Of a stretch of 64,000 nt of DNA, positions 38,901-47,600 are shown in pieces. This stretch comes from Sarcocystis neurona (Eukaryota > Apicomplexa > Conoidasida > Eucoccidiorida > Sarcocystidae). The stretch spans positions 4,087,604 to 4,151,603 of the forward strand of contig KL647288.1 in NCBI GenBank assembly GCA_000727475.1, given 5' to 3'. The notes under the pieces are model-generated. The model was not told the origin of the DNA, did no database searches, and was given only the letters and a program-made list of their open reading frames with translations. Every line of letters starts with the position of its first letter. The stretch's first letter is position 1. The position numbers and the translations under genes are program-made.

Positions 38901-41675
38901 TCACGTGTATACGTGTAGACGAGAAAAAACGACCATTTTATCCCAAAGGAGGATACTCGTGCGTTTTTCTTCGTTGTCTAGCTTCAAGAAGAGAGAGGCT
39001 CTCAACCACGTCCATCCCTGTGTCCGTTAACGCAGAGAAAGATAAATTTTTAGCAGCAGGAGAGCTGCTGCTCCTGCTGAGTTTTTAGAGATATCGTGCA
39101 GACGCGAGAGAGAGAACAGCTGCACCCGTTTATCGATCGCGGAGACCTGCGGAAAAGGGCGACAGCTGTATTTGTGTATGTGTGTGTCGGCGAGACAAGA
39201 AGGATCTGTGAGAAAATACACATATGCCTACATGCATATATACATATCTCTGCTGCTGCTATACTTACATATATATATGTTGAGACACGTGTAGGTATGG
39301 ATGGAGTTGTGAACCTCTCTCTCGTATTCACGGCGGTAGCAGCTGTCTTTGGAGTTAGGAAGACTGTTCCGTAGTACGTAGCGTAAAGAAGAAGACTCGA
39401 TGATAGGTGGAGGTCTGCCCGTAGAATATACGTATAAACATTTGTGTAACCACATGCACACACATGCGTGTGCGTCCGCAGGTGGGTGGGAGCGGTGTGT
39501 CACCAACGGAGGGGGCTGAGCGACAGACCTCGAAACTGGCAGAAATAGTTCTTACGTGTCGAGAGGCCGTCCACTCATATCTATGTAGTGAGTGGGAGAG
39601 AAGTAAACTCCAGCAGCAGCACGTGGGACCGTCTTAAGCCGGCGGTTTCTTGATCAAAGCGAAAGAAAGAGGGATGCACTCCTTGCGTGTCCAGCATCAG
39701 GACTTCATGTTCTGTAGTAAAAACGGGAAAACGCGGTGCTCAGCTGTATATACGTGCGTTTGCGCAAGTGGTGCTCAGGTGTACGTACACTTGTTGCGAA
39801 GTGTATATATATGTATATGACTGGTGGACACGCATCCAACGCGTCCATGCGGATTTTCAGGTATGGAGGCCTGCAGACGTGAGAAGAGGAAGAGAACGAA
39901 ACGCAGAAGAAGAGGTGCAAAAGCAGAGACGAACAAGCACAGAAAGCAGCGGAGGAAAAGCAGAAATACAAAAGTAGAGAGGTGGAAGTAGAGAAGCAGA
40001 CGCAGGAAGGCAAAATGGAGAAGCAGAAGCGGAGCAGCAGAAGCAGAATTGGACAGAGAAAGCAGAGGAGGAAAGCAGAAATCGCAGTGCAAAAGGAGAA
40101 CTGCAAGACTGGGAAGGCACCAGGAGAAAGGGGCAGAAGAAGCTGGCAAGCAGCAGCAGAAGTAGAGACGCCGAAACAGAGAAGCAGACGTTCACAGACA
40201 GATATAGAAACGCAGACGGAGAAGAGCAGAAACAGGAAAGACAAGTGCAAAGGCAGACATAGGGAAGCAACAGAAGCAGAGCGGGAAAAAAGTCAGAAAG
40301 CAGAAATATGGGAAACTCTCGTATTTGAGTGCATTTGTGTGGCAGTGCCGTTTGGTGTGTGTTCCTGGCTCCCAGTTTCTTTCAGACGTCTTTGGCTTCG
40401 ACGATAATCAATTCTGGTTAGATATTGGCCTTCTCTTCGTTCTCACGGCCGGGTACGTGTCTGCCCTTTTACACGCTTGTACGTGTATTCATTCATATAC
40501 ATATATGCGTTTGTACACACTTCGGTATATACACATATATGTATGTTCTAATCTTTTTTCGAGAGGTTTGGGGTAAGTAGGACAACTGCTGGTCAATCTT
40601 GGACAAAATTTCACACACGTGGATATGTACGCATGTCAATGTGTAGGTGGATGTATGGGGAATTTTGATCTCGCTCTTGCGTGTGGTACCGATATAATAT
40701 CTACACACAGAAGGAAGAGGTGGGGAGCTGTGAGGCTCGCTTGCACCTGCTTGACTACGCTAAACACAGAAAGATACGCAAACCACCTGCTGGCTTCTCT
40801 TTAGAAGGGACGTCTTTGTCTAGAGGTGGACGGTCTACCTGTGACGCACTTCTCATTTACTTTTCAAACTAAAGTAGATAGAGTTCTCCCCAGACGCCGG
40901 TGGATATCTATCTAGTATTTGTTCGCAGCTTAGGAGCTCGTCCTCCTTCGCCTCTGTGGCCCCCGGCGGTGTCTACGAATGTAGCAGCACGTATCTCCCT
41001 GGCCGCAGGTATTTCCTGTGTGGGTCTGCACATGCCTACGCCGACAATGTGAAGCACACAAAGGTGCAAACCTCCGTTTCTCTTCACAGACGCAGATATC
41101 CTTTGGTGCGCATATACGAGTGTACATAAAGACGCGGATATACATATATATATAAAGGGAGATATAGGTGTAGATAAATATCTCTCTATATATAGAAAGA
41201 TAAATATGAATCAGTCTCTGTTGGCATGTCATAATTCTTCGTACACGCCACTTGTTTGCGTAGCAGTAGTAGTAGTAGTGGTCTCGTGCGTAGGGCGTAT
41301 AAGTTTCTTCGTCTAGCTCTGCAAAGGAGATCTGTCTCTCTCATTTTGTTGGCGTATCTCTGCTGGTGGTTTGACGGTGGCGTGTGCAGGGCTCGCCTAC
41401 TCGGAATGATTATTTTGACTTCCACTGCCAGGCGTACCAAGGAAAACGAGTAGTAGCTGCAGCAGCGCAAGGAAGAGAAGCTGCTGAGAGGCGTGCGCCG
41501 CCGGCTTCATCGCGTGTGTGCGTCATAGCACACTGCAGACGACTCCATTTTTTTCATGTTTGCTGATAAGTTGGCAGTACAGAGGAGTGCGGTGTTTTTC
41601 TACCTGGCATTCAGGAAGCACAAGTTTACAAGCCGTGACTCACCTGTCTCTGCACGGCTGAAACGAAGTGTCTAG
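10964..41675 (+). CDS. ABC transporter, ABCG/White-family half transporter; 15 exons
   Basis: Membrane ATPase half transporter that must dimerise; ABCG members move lipids, sterols or xenobiotics. Predicted 808 residues. Order is N-terminal region 1-111, NBD about 112-400, charged linker about 404-490, TMD about 520-808: the ABCG order (NBD before TMD). Motifs: Walker [10 protein letters not shown] (162-170), Q-loop FIQQE, signature ISGGEQKR (271-278), Walker [15 protein letters not shown] (290-303), H-loop TIHQPS (H328), then [15 protein letters not shown] landmarks: [71 protein letters not shown]. Exons: 10964-11297, 12425-12562, 14127-14329, 16200-16330, 17617-17830, 18624-18811, 24880-25356, 27086-27152, 28981-29056, 30159-30243, 32935-33064, 36176-36283, 37625-37726, 40376-40456, 41583-41675. 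All phases close. Least certain: the exon 6 donor, the last exon, and the start ATG (AAAATGG, after an in-frame stop). Confidence 0.93.
11298..14126. other. ABCG introns 1 and 2 (around exon 2)
   Basis: Intron 1 (11298-12424) has mixed pyrimidine-leaning sequence with no repeat. Intron 2 (12563-14126) has a CTG-rich patch at 13480-13640 and a TA/TACA microsatellite at 13650-13950. Long open frames here (up to 276 codons on minus at 13967-14797) match nothing. Confidence 0.6.
12425..12562 (+). CDS. ABCG exon 2
   Basis: Reads [15 protein letters not shown] (first codon split) to [18 protein letters not shown]. The acceptor CTTCTGGTGCGTGCAG and donor G|GTGGGG give phase 1 at both ends. [17 protein letters not shown] is the family pattern KxxLxxVxGxxxPGE just before Walker A. 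Confidence 0.85.
14127..14329 (+). CDS. ABCG exon 3 (Walker A, Q-loop)
   Basis: Reads [20 protein letters not shown] through [20 protein letters not shown] and YQ|GTAGCA. The frame is open upstream of the AG at 14125-14126, but only this acceptor joins PGDC to VAILG in phase. Confidence 0.95.
14330..16199. repeat. ABCG intron 3: CTG tract, then a pyrimidine-rich tract of about 600 nt
   Basis: CTG/TGC triplets at 14370-14800, a short TA microsatellite at 14870-14905, then an extended C/T-rich strand from about 15540 to 16195 ending in (CTT)n just before the exon 4 acceptor. Three overlapping plus-strand frames of over 130 codons (S/F/L-rich) come from the pyrimidine tract and are not genes. 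Confidence 0.75.
16200..16330 (+). CDS. ABCG exon 4 (helical subdomain)
   Basis: Reads [18 protein letters not shown] to [19 protein letters not shown], the alpha-helical subdomain leading to the signature. Acceptor follows a 600-nt pyrimidine-rich stretch (CGTGCTTGCAG); donor GC|GTATGT. Confidence 0.93.
16331..17616. other. ABCG intron 4
   Basis: Mixed sequence with short TA runs at about 16760-16830 and 17180-17225. No triplet tract of note. Nothing else seen. Confidence 0.6.
17617..17830 (+). CDS. ABCG exon 5 (signature, Walker B, D-loop, H-loop)
   Basis: Carries [28 protein letters not shown] and VIATIHQPS, ending LFNK|GTAAGC. All catalytic residues (Walker B E296, switch H328) are present, so the NBD should be active. 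Confidence 0.97.
17831..18623. repeat. ABCG intron 5: CAG tract followed by CTG tract (inverted)
   Basis: CAG/GCA-rich from the donor (GTAAGCAGGAGCAGGAGCAG) to about 17970, then CTG/TGC-rich from about 17990 to the acceptor (CTGCTGTGTGCAG). The two halves are roughly complementary, so the intron RNA could fold back on itself. Open frames of up to 222 codons (C/L-rich plus, S/R/A-rich minus) are artefacts. Confidence 0.8.
18624..18811 (+). CDS. ABCG exon 6 (end of NBD)
   Basis: Starts [20 protein letters not shown] and includes [12 protein letters not shown], the NPAEFL/NPADF element that closes ABCG NBDs. Donor AG|GTGGAA is weak but is the only site found that gives phase 2 to match exon 7. 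The frame stays open to 19082, mainly as microsatellite. Confidence 0.85.
18812..24879. repeat. ABCG intron 6 (6.1 kb): microsatellites and triplet tracts
   Basis: TA/TACA/CA microsatellites at about 18990-20620, 21320-21780, 22500-22720 and 23880-24240. CAG tracts at 20860-21180, 22800-22970 and 23170-23480. CTG tracts at 21890-22270, 22440-22480 and 24560-24800. No conserved coding segment seen; the ORFs of 150-490 codons are all low-complexity. Confidence 0.75.
24880..25356 (+). CDS. ABCG exon 7 (linker and first membrane helix)
   Basis: The largest exon, 158 codons. Begins with a charged low-complexity linker ([20 protein letters not shown]..., [14 protein letters not shown]), then [20 protein letters not shown] and the first membrane helix [15 protein letters not shown]. 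Donor AG|GTAAAG. The W-x-F-x-R-x-L...RDP pattern marks the start of the ABCG TMD. Confidence 0.92.
25357..27085. repeat. ABCG intron 7
   Basis: Degenerate TA/CA repeats at 25550-25960, CAG tracts at 26225-26450 and 26660-26830, a homopolymeric C run at about 26890-26908, a purine-rich stretch 26930-27020, and a (CTG)n run at 27058-27074 just before the exon 8 acceptor. Confidence 0.7.
27086..27152 (+). CDS. ABCG exon 8
   Basis: 22 codons: [20 protein letters not shown] then GQ|GTAATA. Corresponds to the NRxGxLFF segment between membrane helices 1 and 2. Acceptor GTGCTTCAG directly follows a (CTG)n run. Confidence 0.88.
27153..28980. repeat. ABCG intron 8
   Basis: TA/CA microsatellites at about 28070-28460, with an imperfect duplication of about 190 bp (similar stretches near 28210-28270 and 28400-28455). 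A pyrimidine-rich region follows at 28560-28920, then (CTG)n at 28960-28972 before the acceptor. Confidence 0.65.
28981..29056 (+). CDS. ABCG exon 9
   Basis: [20 protein letters not shown] then REYEAG (last codon split), equivalent to the conserved ERxxFxREYxxG turn. Acceptor CGTGTGTAG after (CTG)n, donor G|GTACTT. Confidence 0.93.
29057..30158. repeat. ABCG intron 9: CTG/TGC triplet tracts almost throughout
   Basis: CTG-rich from 29100 to 29430 and again, more loosely, to the acceptor. It opens frames of over 200 codons in two plus frames (L/C-rich) and a 330-codon S/A-rich minus frame. None is considered real, because the flanking exons 9 and 10 join in phase across it. Confidence 0.8.
30159..30243 (+). 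CDS. ABCG exon 10
   Basis: [19 protein letters not shown] to FLYHT, matching SYxLAxxLADLPxxxxxP of helix 3. Acceptor GGCTCTTCTGCAG, donor AC|GTGAGT (consensus). Confidence 0.93.
30244..32934. repeat. ABCG intron 10: CAG start, microsatellites, CTG end
   Basis: CAG/GCA tract at 30268-30720 right after the donor; tandem TA-rich units at 31400-31590; other microsatellites to 31900; a 190-bp duplication at 32146-32510; CTG tract at 32728-32903 before the acceptor. Confidence 0.8.
32146..32510. repeat. Tandem duplication of about 190 bp, diverged
   Basis: CACGAGTGTGTA recurs at about 32146 and 32336, followed in both copies by GGAC, a CACGA/CACGG block, a GAAGTAGG/GCAAGTAGG block, ATCTTCCCA, a TA microsatellite and ATAGATGTACGTGCATGCG / CAGATGTATATGCGTGCG. 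Copies differ by many substitutions. Confidence 0.7.
32935..33064 (+). CDS. ABCG exon 11
   Basis: [20 protein letters not shown] to YVVVCGIQN, helix 4 with the VTYWxxGL hallmark. Acceptor GACGTCGCAG, donor AAC|GTATGT. Confidence 0.93.
33065..36175. repeat. ABCG intron 11
   Basis: Degenerate GAGAGACAAA/TACATA repeats at 33230-33620, microsatellites at 34400-34450, 34850-34890, 35200-35450 and 35960-36030, and a CTG-rich patch at 36066-36175 up to the acceptor. Open frames (250 codons on minus at 33126-33878) are repeat-driven. Confidence 0.65.
36176..36283 (+). CDS. ABCG exon 12
   Basis: [20 protein letters not shown] then [16 protein letters not shown], helix 5 with the FSGF motif and the following re-entrant stretch. 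Acceptor GGGCTGCTGCAG, donor ATG|GTGAGC. Confidence 0.93.
36284..37624. repeat. ABCG intron 12: CAG tract followed by CTG tract (inverted)
   Basis: CAG/GCA-rich from the donor to about 36770 (including an imperfect tandem unit around CAGCAGCAGTGGGGCGTGCA at 36540-36690), then CTG/TGC-rich from about 36890 to 37600. A clear second example of the inverted CAG..CTG layout of intron 5. The 283-codon plus frame across it is an artefact. Confidence 0.8.
37625..37726 (+). CDS. ABCG exon 13
   Basis: [20 protein letters not shown] then [14 protein letters not shown], the YxSPxRYA motif after helix 5 and the start of the large external loop. Acceptor CGCGTGTAG, donor CAG|GTGAAT. Confidence 0.93.
37727..40375. 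repeat. ABCG intron 13: purine-rich minisatellites
   Basis: 37740-38170 is an imperfect array of 24-30 bp purine units (cores like AGAGAAGTCAACAAGAAAAA). Further purine-rich stretches lie at 38480-38880 and 39880-40310 (CAGAAG/GAAGCAGA). Short TA runs at 39230-39290. K/R/E/Q-rich plus frames here are not called as coding. Confidence 0.7.
40376..40456 (+). CDS. ABCG exon 14
   Basis: [20 protein letters not shown] then FVLTAGY, the loop end and helix 6, as in GxxxLxxxGF...WxDIxxLLxxxxGYR of White-type transporters. Preferred donor TAC|GTGTCT (phase 0); an alternative is GG|GTACGT four bases upstream. Confidence 0.88.
40457..41582. other. ABCG intron 14
   Basis: Mixed sequence with TA runs at about 40490-40540 and 41140-41205 and a short (TAG)n at 41262-41278. 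Contains the alternative last exon 41294-41453. Confidence 0.5.
41583..41675 (+). CDS. ABCG exon 15 (C-terminus)
   Basis: [20 protein letters not shown] to LKRSV and TAG. With exon 14 it gives [17 protein letters not shown], the usual helix 6 ending with basic tail. The alternative is a last exon 41294-41453 ([20 protein letters not shown]), which uses the other exon 14 donor and gives about 829 residues. Only transcript data can decide. Confidence 0.6.
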   Translation, partial: RSAVFFYLAFRKHKFTSRDSPVSARLKRSV

Positions 41676-43455
41676 ACCTAAAATCGTATAAATATGGTAG
41701 TAAAGACAGAGAACGGCAAGCGTCCGTCTTCGTTGTCATTTATTACTCGAGGAAAGACATCACTACACTCACGCGTCCTCTTGCAGGAAGAGGAAGAAAA
41801 TTGTATGTGTACATATATATATATATATATGTCCCACGTTTCCACATGGGGGAATAACAGATGCCGTATCAATTTGAAAGCCGACGGAGAGAAAAAGCGA
41901 AAGCAGGAGAGTATCGAGGACCCTTGACGGATGCGTGCAACTCTCTTGTTTTGCGATGGACAAGGAAAGATGGGAGGATGCGTATTTCATTCAGAAGAAG
42001 CCGAAGGACGTGAAGATGTGCTTCCGAGAGCCAGCAGTGTTGTAGAAATTTCCTCTGGGCTTATCGTTATTCTTCACTTCGTAGAAAACAAGGTAATTGT
42101 CGGTTTCGAATGAAGCGGAGACCGACCCCCTCGTCTGTCGTTTCCTAGCTGCGTCAAAGATGTTTACACTGCAAAAATCGACCTTCTCCCTGTAGGAGGA
42201 AAGAGGTCCCAAGGATCTCTTATCGCAACTTTGTTTTGCGTTTTCACGGGAAAACTCGGACGTGGGATTGTGCCACGGAAAAACTCGAACGTGGGATTGT
42301 GCCGTGGTGGGAAGCGGAGGCATACATGTGGTGTGCTACCGGGATGGGAGAGGGGTGCGGATGAGTCACGTGTTACTGGGAGACGAAACGGATGAGAATG
42401 ACTAATGTGTTGCTGGGATACGAGACGGATGCGGATGACTAATCACGTTCCAGCAAGTGAAAAGGCGGCGGCGCACACTTTTCTTCACCTGTGAACGATT
42501 TTGACATGCGTCGCACTCATTTCTTTAATGCGAGAGCGACAGAGGCTCTAGGGCAATAAAGTTGTGTTTCGGTTTCTCGCATCGGAAGTTAAAGGCGTGG
42601 ATCTCCGCAGAGACCCAATCGAATGTAGTCAAAAGGAAGACGACGCCAAGGCCGCATACCCGCACATCTCAGTCGTTTTTTGCTTTTGCTTCAAAAAGGA
42701 CAACAGGGACACACGCCATATGCGTTAACCCCTGCGCCACAGTAAACGAAAAGCGGAGACGTTTTCGTTTTCCTTTGTGCGTATCTTGTGAGAAAATCAA
42801 AAGAGCGTACAAGAATTTCCACTGGTAATGTGTATATCTGCCTATGTGTTCAAGTATACTACCGTTACTCCGTAAGCTGTCCAGGCTGAAAAGAGTGATG
42901 CAGCACATGCGAACGGATGCGCGGTGGTGTGCGCCTCTTGGAAGGGTCCACACGCTACGCACAGCACATAAATCAAAGGAAGAACAAATGTGCGAGACGT
43001 GGTCTTGACGATGTGAGGAAAAACTCCTCATACACGTGTAGATGTCCATACGTGGGATACGTACTGCTGGACTGTGGGAAGAGATTATTCGTGTGTGTAT
43101 ACGTAGGCGTGGATATGCCTGTTCTCAATACAGACAAAGATGTTCACGTGGAAACAGCAGAGATTATTTTGTGTTCTCTCTGCGTCCGTAGGAGTTGCTG
43201 TACATGTTTGCCTGCTGAAGTCGCAAGGCTTTTGTGTGCAGCGTCGTACGGCTCGCTGCTTCGTAGCTGCTTTTCAGGCGTATAGCAGAAGTGCGTACTA
43301 TCCCCCTAAACCAGCAGCAGCGCATTAGTGATACGCCTACTACTAAGAGTATGGCTGATGTTCTGTACAGCACAGGGAGTAGCACAGCGGCAGCACATCG
43401 GGATATACATCCTGCTGTAGCACGGATCACCTTGTTCGTTTGCCAAAAGGTGGTA
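41676..43455. other. Downstream of the ABCG gene; no firm gene
   Basis: A 29-bp direct repeat lies at 42246-42303 (cores like AACGTGGGATTGTGCC). Frames with balanced composition occur on both strands (for example plus 43192-43326, ending QAYSRSAYYPPKPAAAH, and plus 43313-43448), but no domain is recognisable and no splice chain closes. Confidence 0.35.
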
Positions 43456-43457
43456 TG

Positions 43458-43630
43458 CATCTATCATTTCGCTGTATATACAAATGCATGTGTTTATTAC
43501 CGCTTAGAGAGACGTTTAGAAATACACAAAATATATGTGTGTATCTATCATTTCGCTGTATATACAAATGCGTGTGTTTATTACCGTTTAGAGAGACGTC
43601 TAGAAATACACATACTCAAAATATATGTGT
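43458..43630. repeat. 84-bp tandem duplication
   Basis: CTATCATTTCGCTGTATATA occurs at 43461 and again at 43545, followed in both copies by the same ACAAATGC(A/G)TGTGTTTATTACCG and AGAGAGACGT blocks. Divergence is about 5%, so the duplication is recent. Confidence 0.9.
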
Positions 43631-43809
43631 ATACCTTCACCCCCAAAAGTGTCAGGAGAAACGCAGACAGCACGGCAAACGCAGAACTTTGTATAGCGCA
43701 CTAAGTGCAGATGTGCATACAAGGACGACAATAACCAGCGATAAATCGAAGTGCAACTACACAGAGATACCCAGTACGAGGAAATGTATGTTTATACCTG
43801 CGAAAACTG

Positions 43810-43882
43810 CCACGACCTCTGCATACACATATATATATATATATATACACACACATGTAGCAACGTGCATGTGTGTACGCAC

Positions 43883-43919
<37 letters not shown>

Positions 43920-43959
43920 CATACATACATATACACGTAGCAACATGCATGCGTGTGTA

Positions 43960-43999
<40 letters not shown>

Positions 44000-44010
44000 T
44001 ATATATGCAT
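43810..44010. repeat. TA and CATA microsatellites
   Basis: (TA)n runs at 43830-43846, 43882-43902 and 43965-43995 with (CATA)n between. Confidence 0.85.
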
Positions 44011-44029
44011 GCTTGCATACACGTTTCAG

Positions 44030-44676
44030 AAGAAGTACGCACTGAGTATATTTCTGGTGTCCTTACGTGTGCCAAACGAAGCGCTGCTGATCCTCTGTAC
44101 TGCCACGAATATTTACCCTTGTACAGGTACGGGTCTTCTTCAACTCACGCGCCAGCGTTTAATTGTGCTACTTACCGCAGGGTTATTGTAGGTGGTTAGC
44201 TTCGCACGTAGGGTGTGCTGCATGCTCCAAACAAATCAACTCGATAGGCATTGTAGTGGTATGTAGAATCGACGCGTTACCGTCCATCCTACATGCGGTG
44301 TCACACGGGATACGATGTGGGACTCATACATTTGTTTCACGTAGTGGAAGTCTAGTCCTATTTAATCTACGTAGCCTGATGCAGAACGTAGTATGTGGTG
44401 TTCGGTGTACCGGTAGTGTGTCACGAGATTCAGTATACTACGAGTCTGGTATAGAAAATATTACGAAGTATGCGTTATATATGTCTCGTGTACCCAACTG
44501 CTCTGTACGCTAAAAGTAGATGCGTCAGACCAAACACCAAAGCCTGCCGCATTACATCGGAAATTTTTGCACAAAACAGGTGCCACACACGCCTTCTGAT
44601 TCTCCATTGCTCCAATAGTGGAAGGGTACCAGTAGCACTAGTACTCCGCCGCTTCCGTGTGGAGAAACCCGGCTGA
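44030..44676 (+). CDS. Possible three-exon gene fragment, function unknown
   Basis: Proposed exons 44030-44191, 44257-44467 and 44529-44676 (stop TGA) with introns of 65 and 61 nt and matching phases (1 and 2). Junctions: G|GTGGTT...TTGTAG and AA|GTATGC...GCGTCAG. The peptide is Cys-containing (TCAKRSAADPLYCHEYLPLY; GIRCGTHTFVSRSGSLVLFN; NRCHTRLLILHCSNSG). No family recognised and no upstream exon. The balanced composition of this region makes chance open frames common, so this is tentative. Confidence 0.25.
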
Positions 44677-47600
44677 TGCGTTCGGGGCAGCCATACCTGC
44701 ACCAAGTTAGGGACGGAGGAATTACCAAACGTGCGCACGTATGCACTTTCACAACCTATCTTTGTCTATACGCGCGCTTCGTGACATGCACACACAGACA
44801 CACACACACACACACACATATGAACATAAATATTTATCTGTGTATACAGGTACGTATGTATATATGTTTACATATACACAGTGCAGAGTCGACACGAGTA
44901 ACCAGTTGCATTGTATACTAGTTGTCCTGTGCAGTACAGCTGAGGAATAAAGCTTCTTCCTCATTAGTTTCTTTTGACGTTGGCTCCTGTTGCAGCTGTT
45001 AAGGTGGAGGTAACACTGACCATTTACTTCCTGCTTTCGATTGAACGTCGATGTTTCACTCATTTGCCTCTTCTGCGTCGTGCGCAGGGTGTATAAACCA
45101 GTTTGTCAGTCCCTCCGTACGTGTTTCCCTCGGTGTGCGAAAAGGGGAGCTTCTCTAGTTTCTATACACCCGAAAGCTTCACAATAATGCCGCAAATTCG
45201 TGGAGCTCTGGCGCCTCTTGCTTGTTACACGTGTGCATAACTGTACGGAAAGCGAGCGAGAAGAATGGACACTACGTACACTGAGGATGTTCTGTGGGAA
45301 TGTAGAGACAGCAAAGGCGTCGTTGTGTATGTGTGGTGGTCAAAAGGTTCGTCCCACTAAATTACAGCAGTGAAGTACCCTGCAAGACTGTCGAACAGAA
45401 GCGAAACTCTTCTAGAGAAGTGTTTGCGACGGAGACAACTAACAAAAGAACAGAAGCCGGTGCCTATTTCACGGTGCACTTGGAGTGAAACTGGTAAAGA
45501 AACAACAGTTGGTTGTAAAGGGTGTGCCTCGAACCGGGTTTACATTCGTTTTTGCCTGTGTCAACGCTTAACACGATGAGGTGAACAGGTATGGCGCCTC
45601 CTGTATCCCATCGTTTGAGGATATATACATATATATCCCTCTATGTATATAATTGTGCATGCACTTATGGTAACTACGCATAGTTACCTACATATATACA
45701 TATGCATAGGTATACTTACGACGTCACACAAACCCATTGCGTGTATGTATCTGACACTGTAGGACCCACCTAATTGCGTAAACATGTACATACTCACGTC
45801 CTTACACATCTGTCTATGTTGCTGTGAGTTTGCGGACGAAGATTGTCGTACCATCCCTTACAATGGAGGTGCCGTACAGTCTTTATCTTGACTGTTATAC
45901 ACGCATGTACAGATATATATATATATATAAATATATATATTGGCTTCCCCCCTGTTCAGTAGGTGTGTGCCTGTAGATGGAGTATAACTCTATGGAGGAG
46001 GCAGACAGTCGCCGCAAAATTGGTTGTTTCTGTGAGTGTTTAACAACGGCACAAGCATTGTTTGCAGCAGACCATTACTCTGCGTGTCGCACAGAGGGAT
46101 TGGAGGTCGCAACGCAGAAGTCGATTTTTTGGCAAGTAGGGTGGACTGGCGTCTTGCACTTGTAGCTGATTTGTGCCTGCTTCTGCATAATAAGTCCCCT
46201 CCAACACGAAGAAAACAGTTAATACATTAGAATCTCCTTGCAGTTATCTCAAATCCCGACTTGCTTTCACATCTACTTCCTCTTTGTTATTATCTCTGGC
46301 AATGGTCGGAACCTAGTAAGCTTCTGTCCTTTGATCAGGAGTGTCTCGCTGATCAATGAAAAGACATTCATTCCTCCTGCCGTTTTCCTGCACAAAATAC
46401 AACACACCTCTCTCCTTCGAAAAGCATACATCCTACCTGTACTCGAACGTCTGCATCCACACGTACCCACGTATATCTAAGTATATGGGAGCATGTTTCA
46501 TCTCAACAAAGACGTTATATGCACTGTGTGCAAACGTGTGTATATATGTATATATATATATATATGTATATATGCAAATACCTGAGAAGGGTCCAAAGGT
46601 CGCATGTGGAAGTGCCATTTATAATGTGCCCCGTGGGGCAATTCTTTGAATACAAGAACGTCCATATGCACAAGTGTACACTAGTGCTACTACTTACAAG
46701 GCGTCTACAGTTTCACAGCCTGTCACTTAGCACACACCAAAGCCGGAGAACTACTACGATGAACAATATGCATCTATATACATACATACTGTATAATTAT
46801 TTGAGGTCGTAGGCGATGTCGCCACATCGATGAAATTCATATCATCTTCTCAAATATTTCACGGCGGCAGTGTCCTCTGCTCCTTGCGGAGAAAAATCGT
46901 TCAACAATTGGCTGGCGATACTGTCCACAGCACTGGAAAAGCGCACGTACTGCGGAAGCGACAAGAGCGGGCAGGCCGGTACACCCGTGGTACTCTAAAA
47001 AATGGCATTGTCTTTATGGCACTTCTCTCCGTAGTAACACCAGCACCAGCGTGACCACGTGCTATATTGAACTGCTCCTGGGTTTCTGTTCCACAAGTCG
47101 AAGACAACCGCCATACTTAACTTGCAGGCACACACACATCTAGGGAGACACGCAGGCACATCTTCAGTTTCTGCCGCGTTCCCGACCTCTCTTTCACACG
47201 GCTACAGTATTAAAGCGCAGCTCAATCGAACTAGACAGCTACATGTGGAGAAAATGCAGGAGTAAAAATGCCTGTTTCGCTCCCTTTAGTCGTTACGAGC
47301 CGTGTTGATGGCCGTTCGTGCATTTGGCAAGGCGGCATACCGAGTGCATACACTCATGAACCCTGCGATCCTAGGTGATGGATATACACCTCTGTCTGCG
47401 AAAGTAACATATACCTATGAACGTGTACATCTATACAAATATGTAGGGGCGGGCGTGTGCACGCACCTGTCCATTTGTGTGTCCGTACGCATGTATCACT
47501 ACTACTGCCTGTCAAGCCACCCCTCGAAAGAGACGCTGCCGTGACCCCGGAAAGAAGTCAGCGGAAAGGCCGCATGGAAGGAAAACGTTACAGCTATAGA

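Noticed and set aside
42700..42770. Minus-strand TGGCGCAGGGGTTAACGC resembling a tRNA A-box
   Set aside because: No matching B-box (GGTTCGANNCC) at tRNA distance and no cloverleaf could be drawn.
45500..45580. Minus-strand CCGGTTCGAGG resembling a tRNA B-box
   Set aside because: T-stem does not pair and there is no A-box at the right distance.
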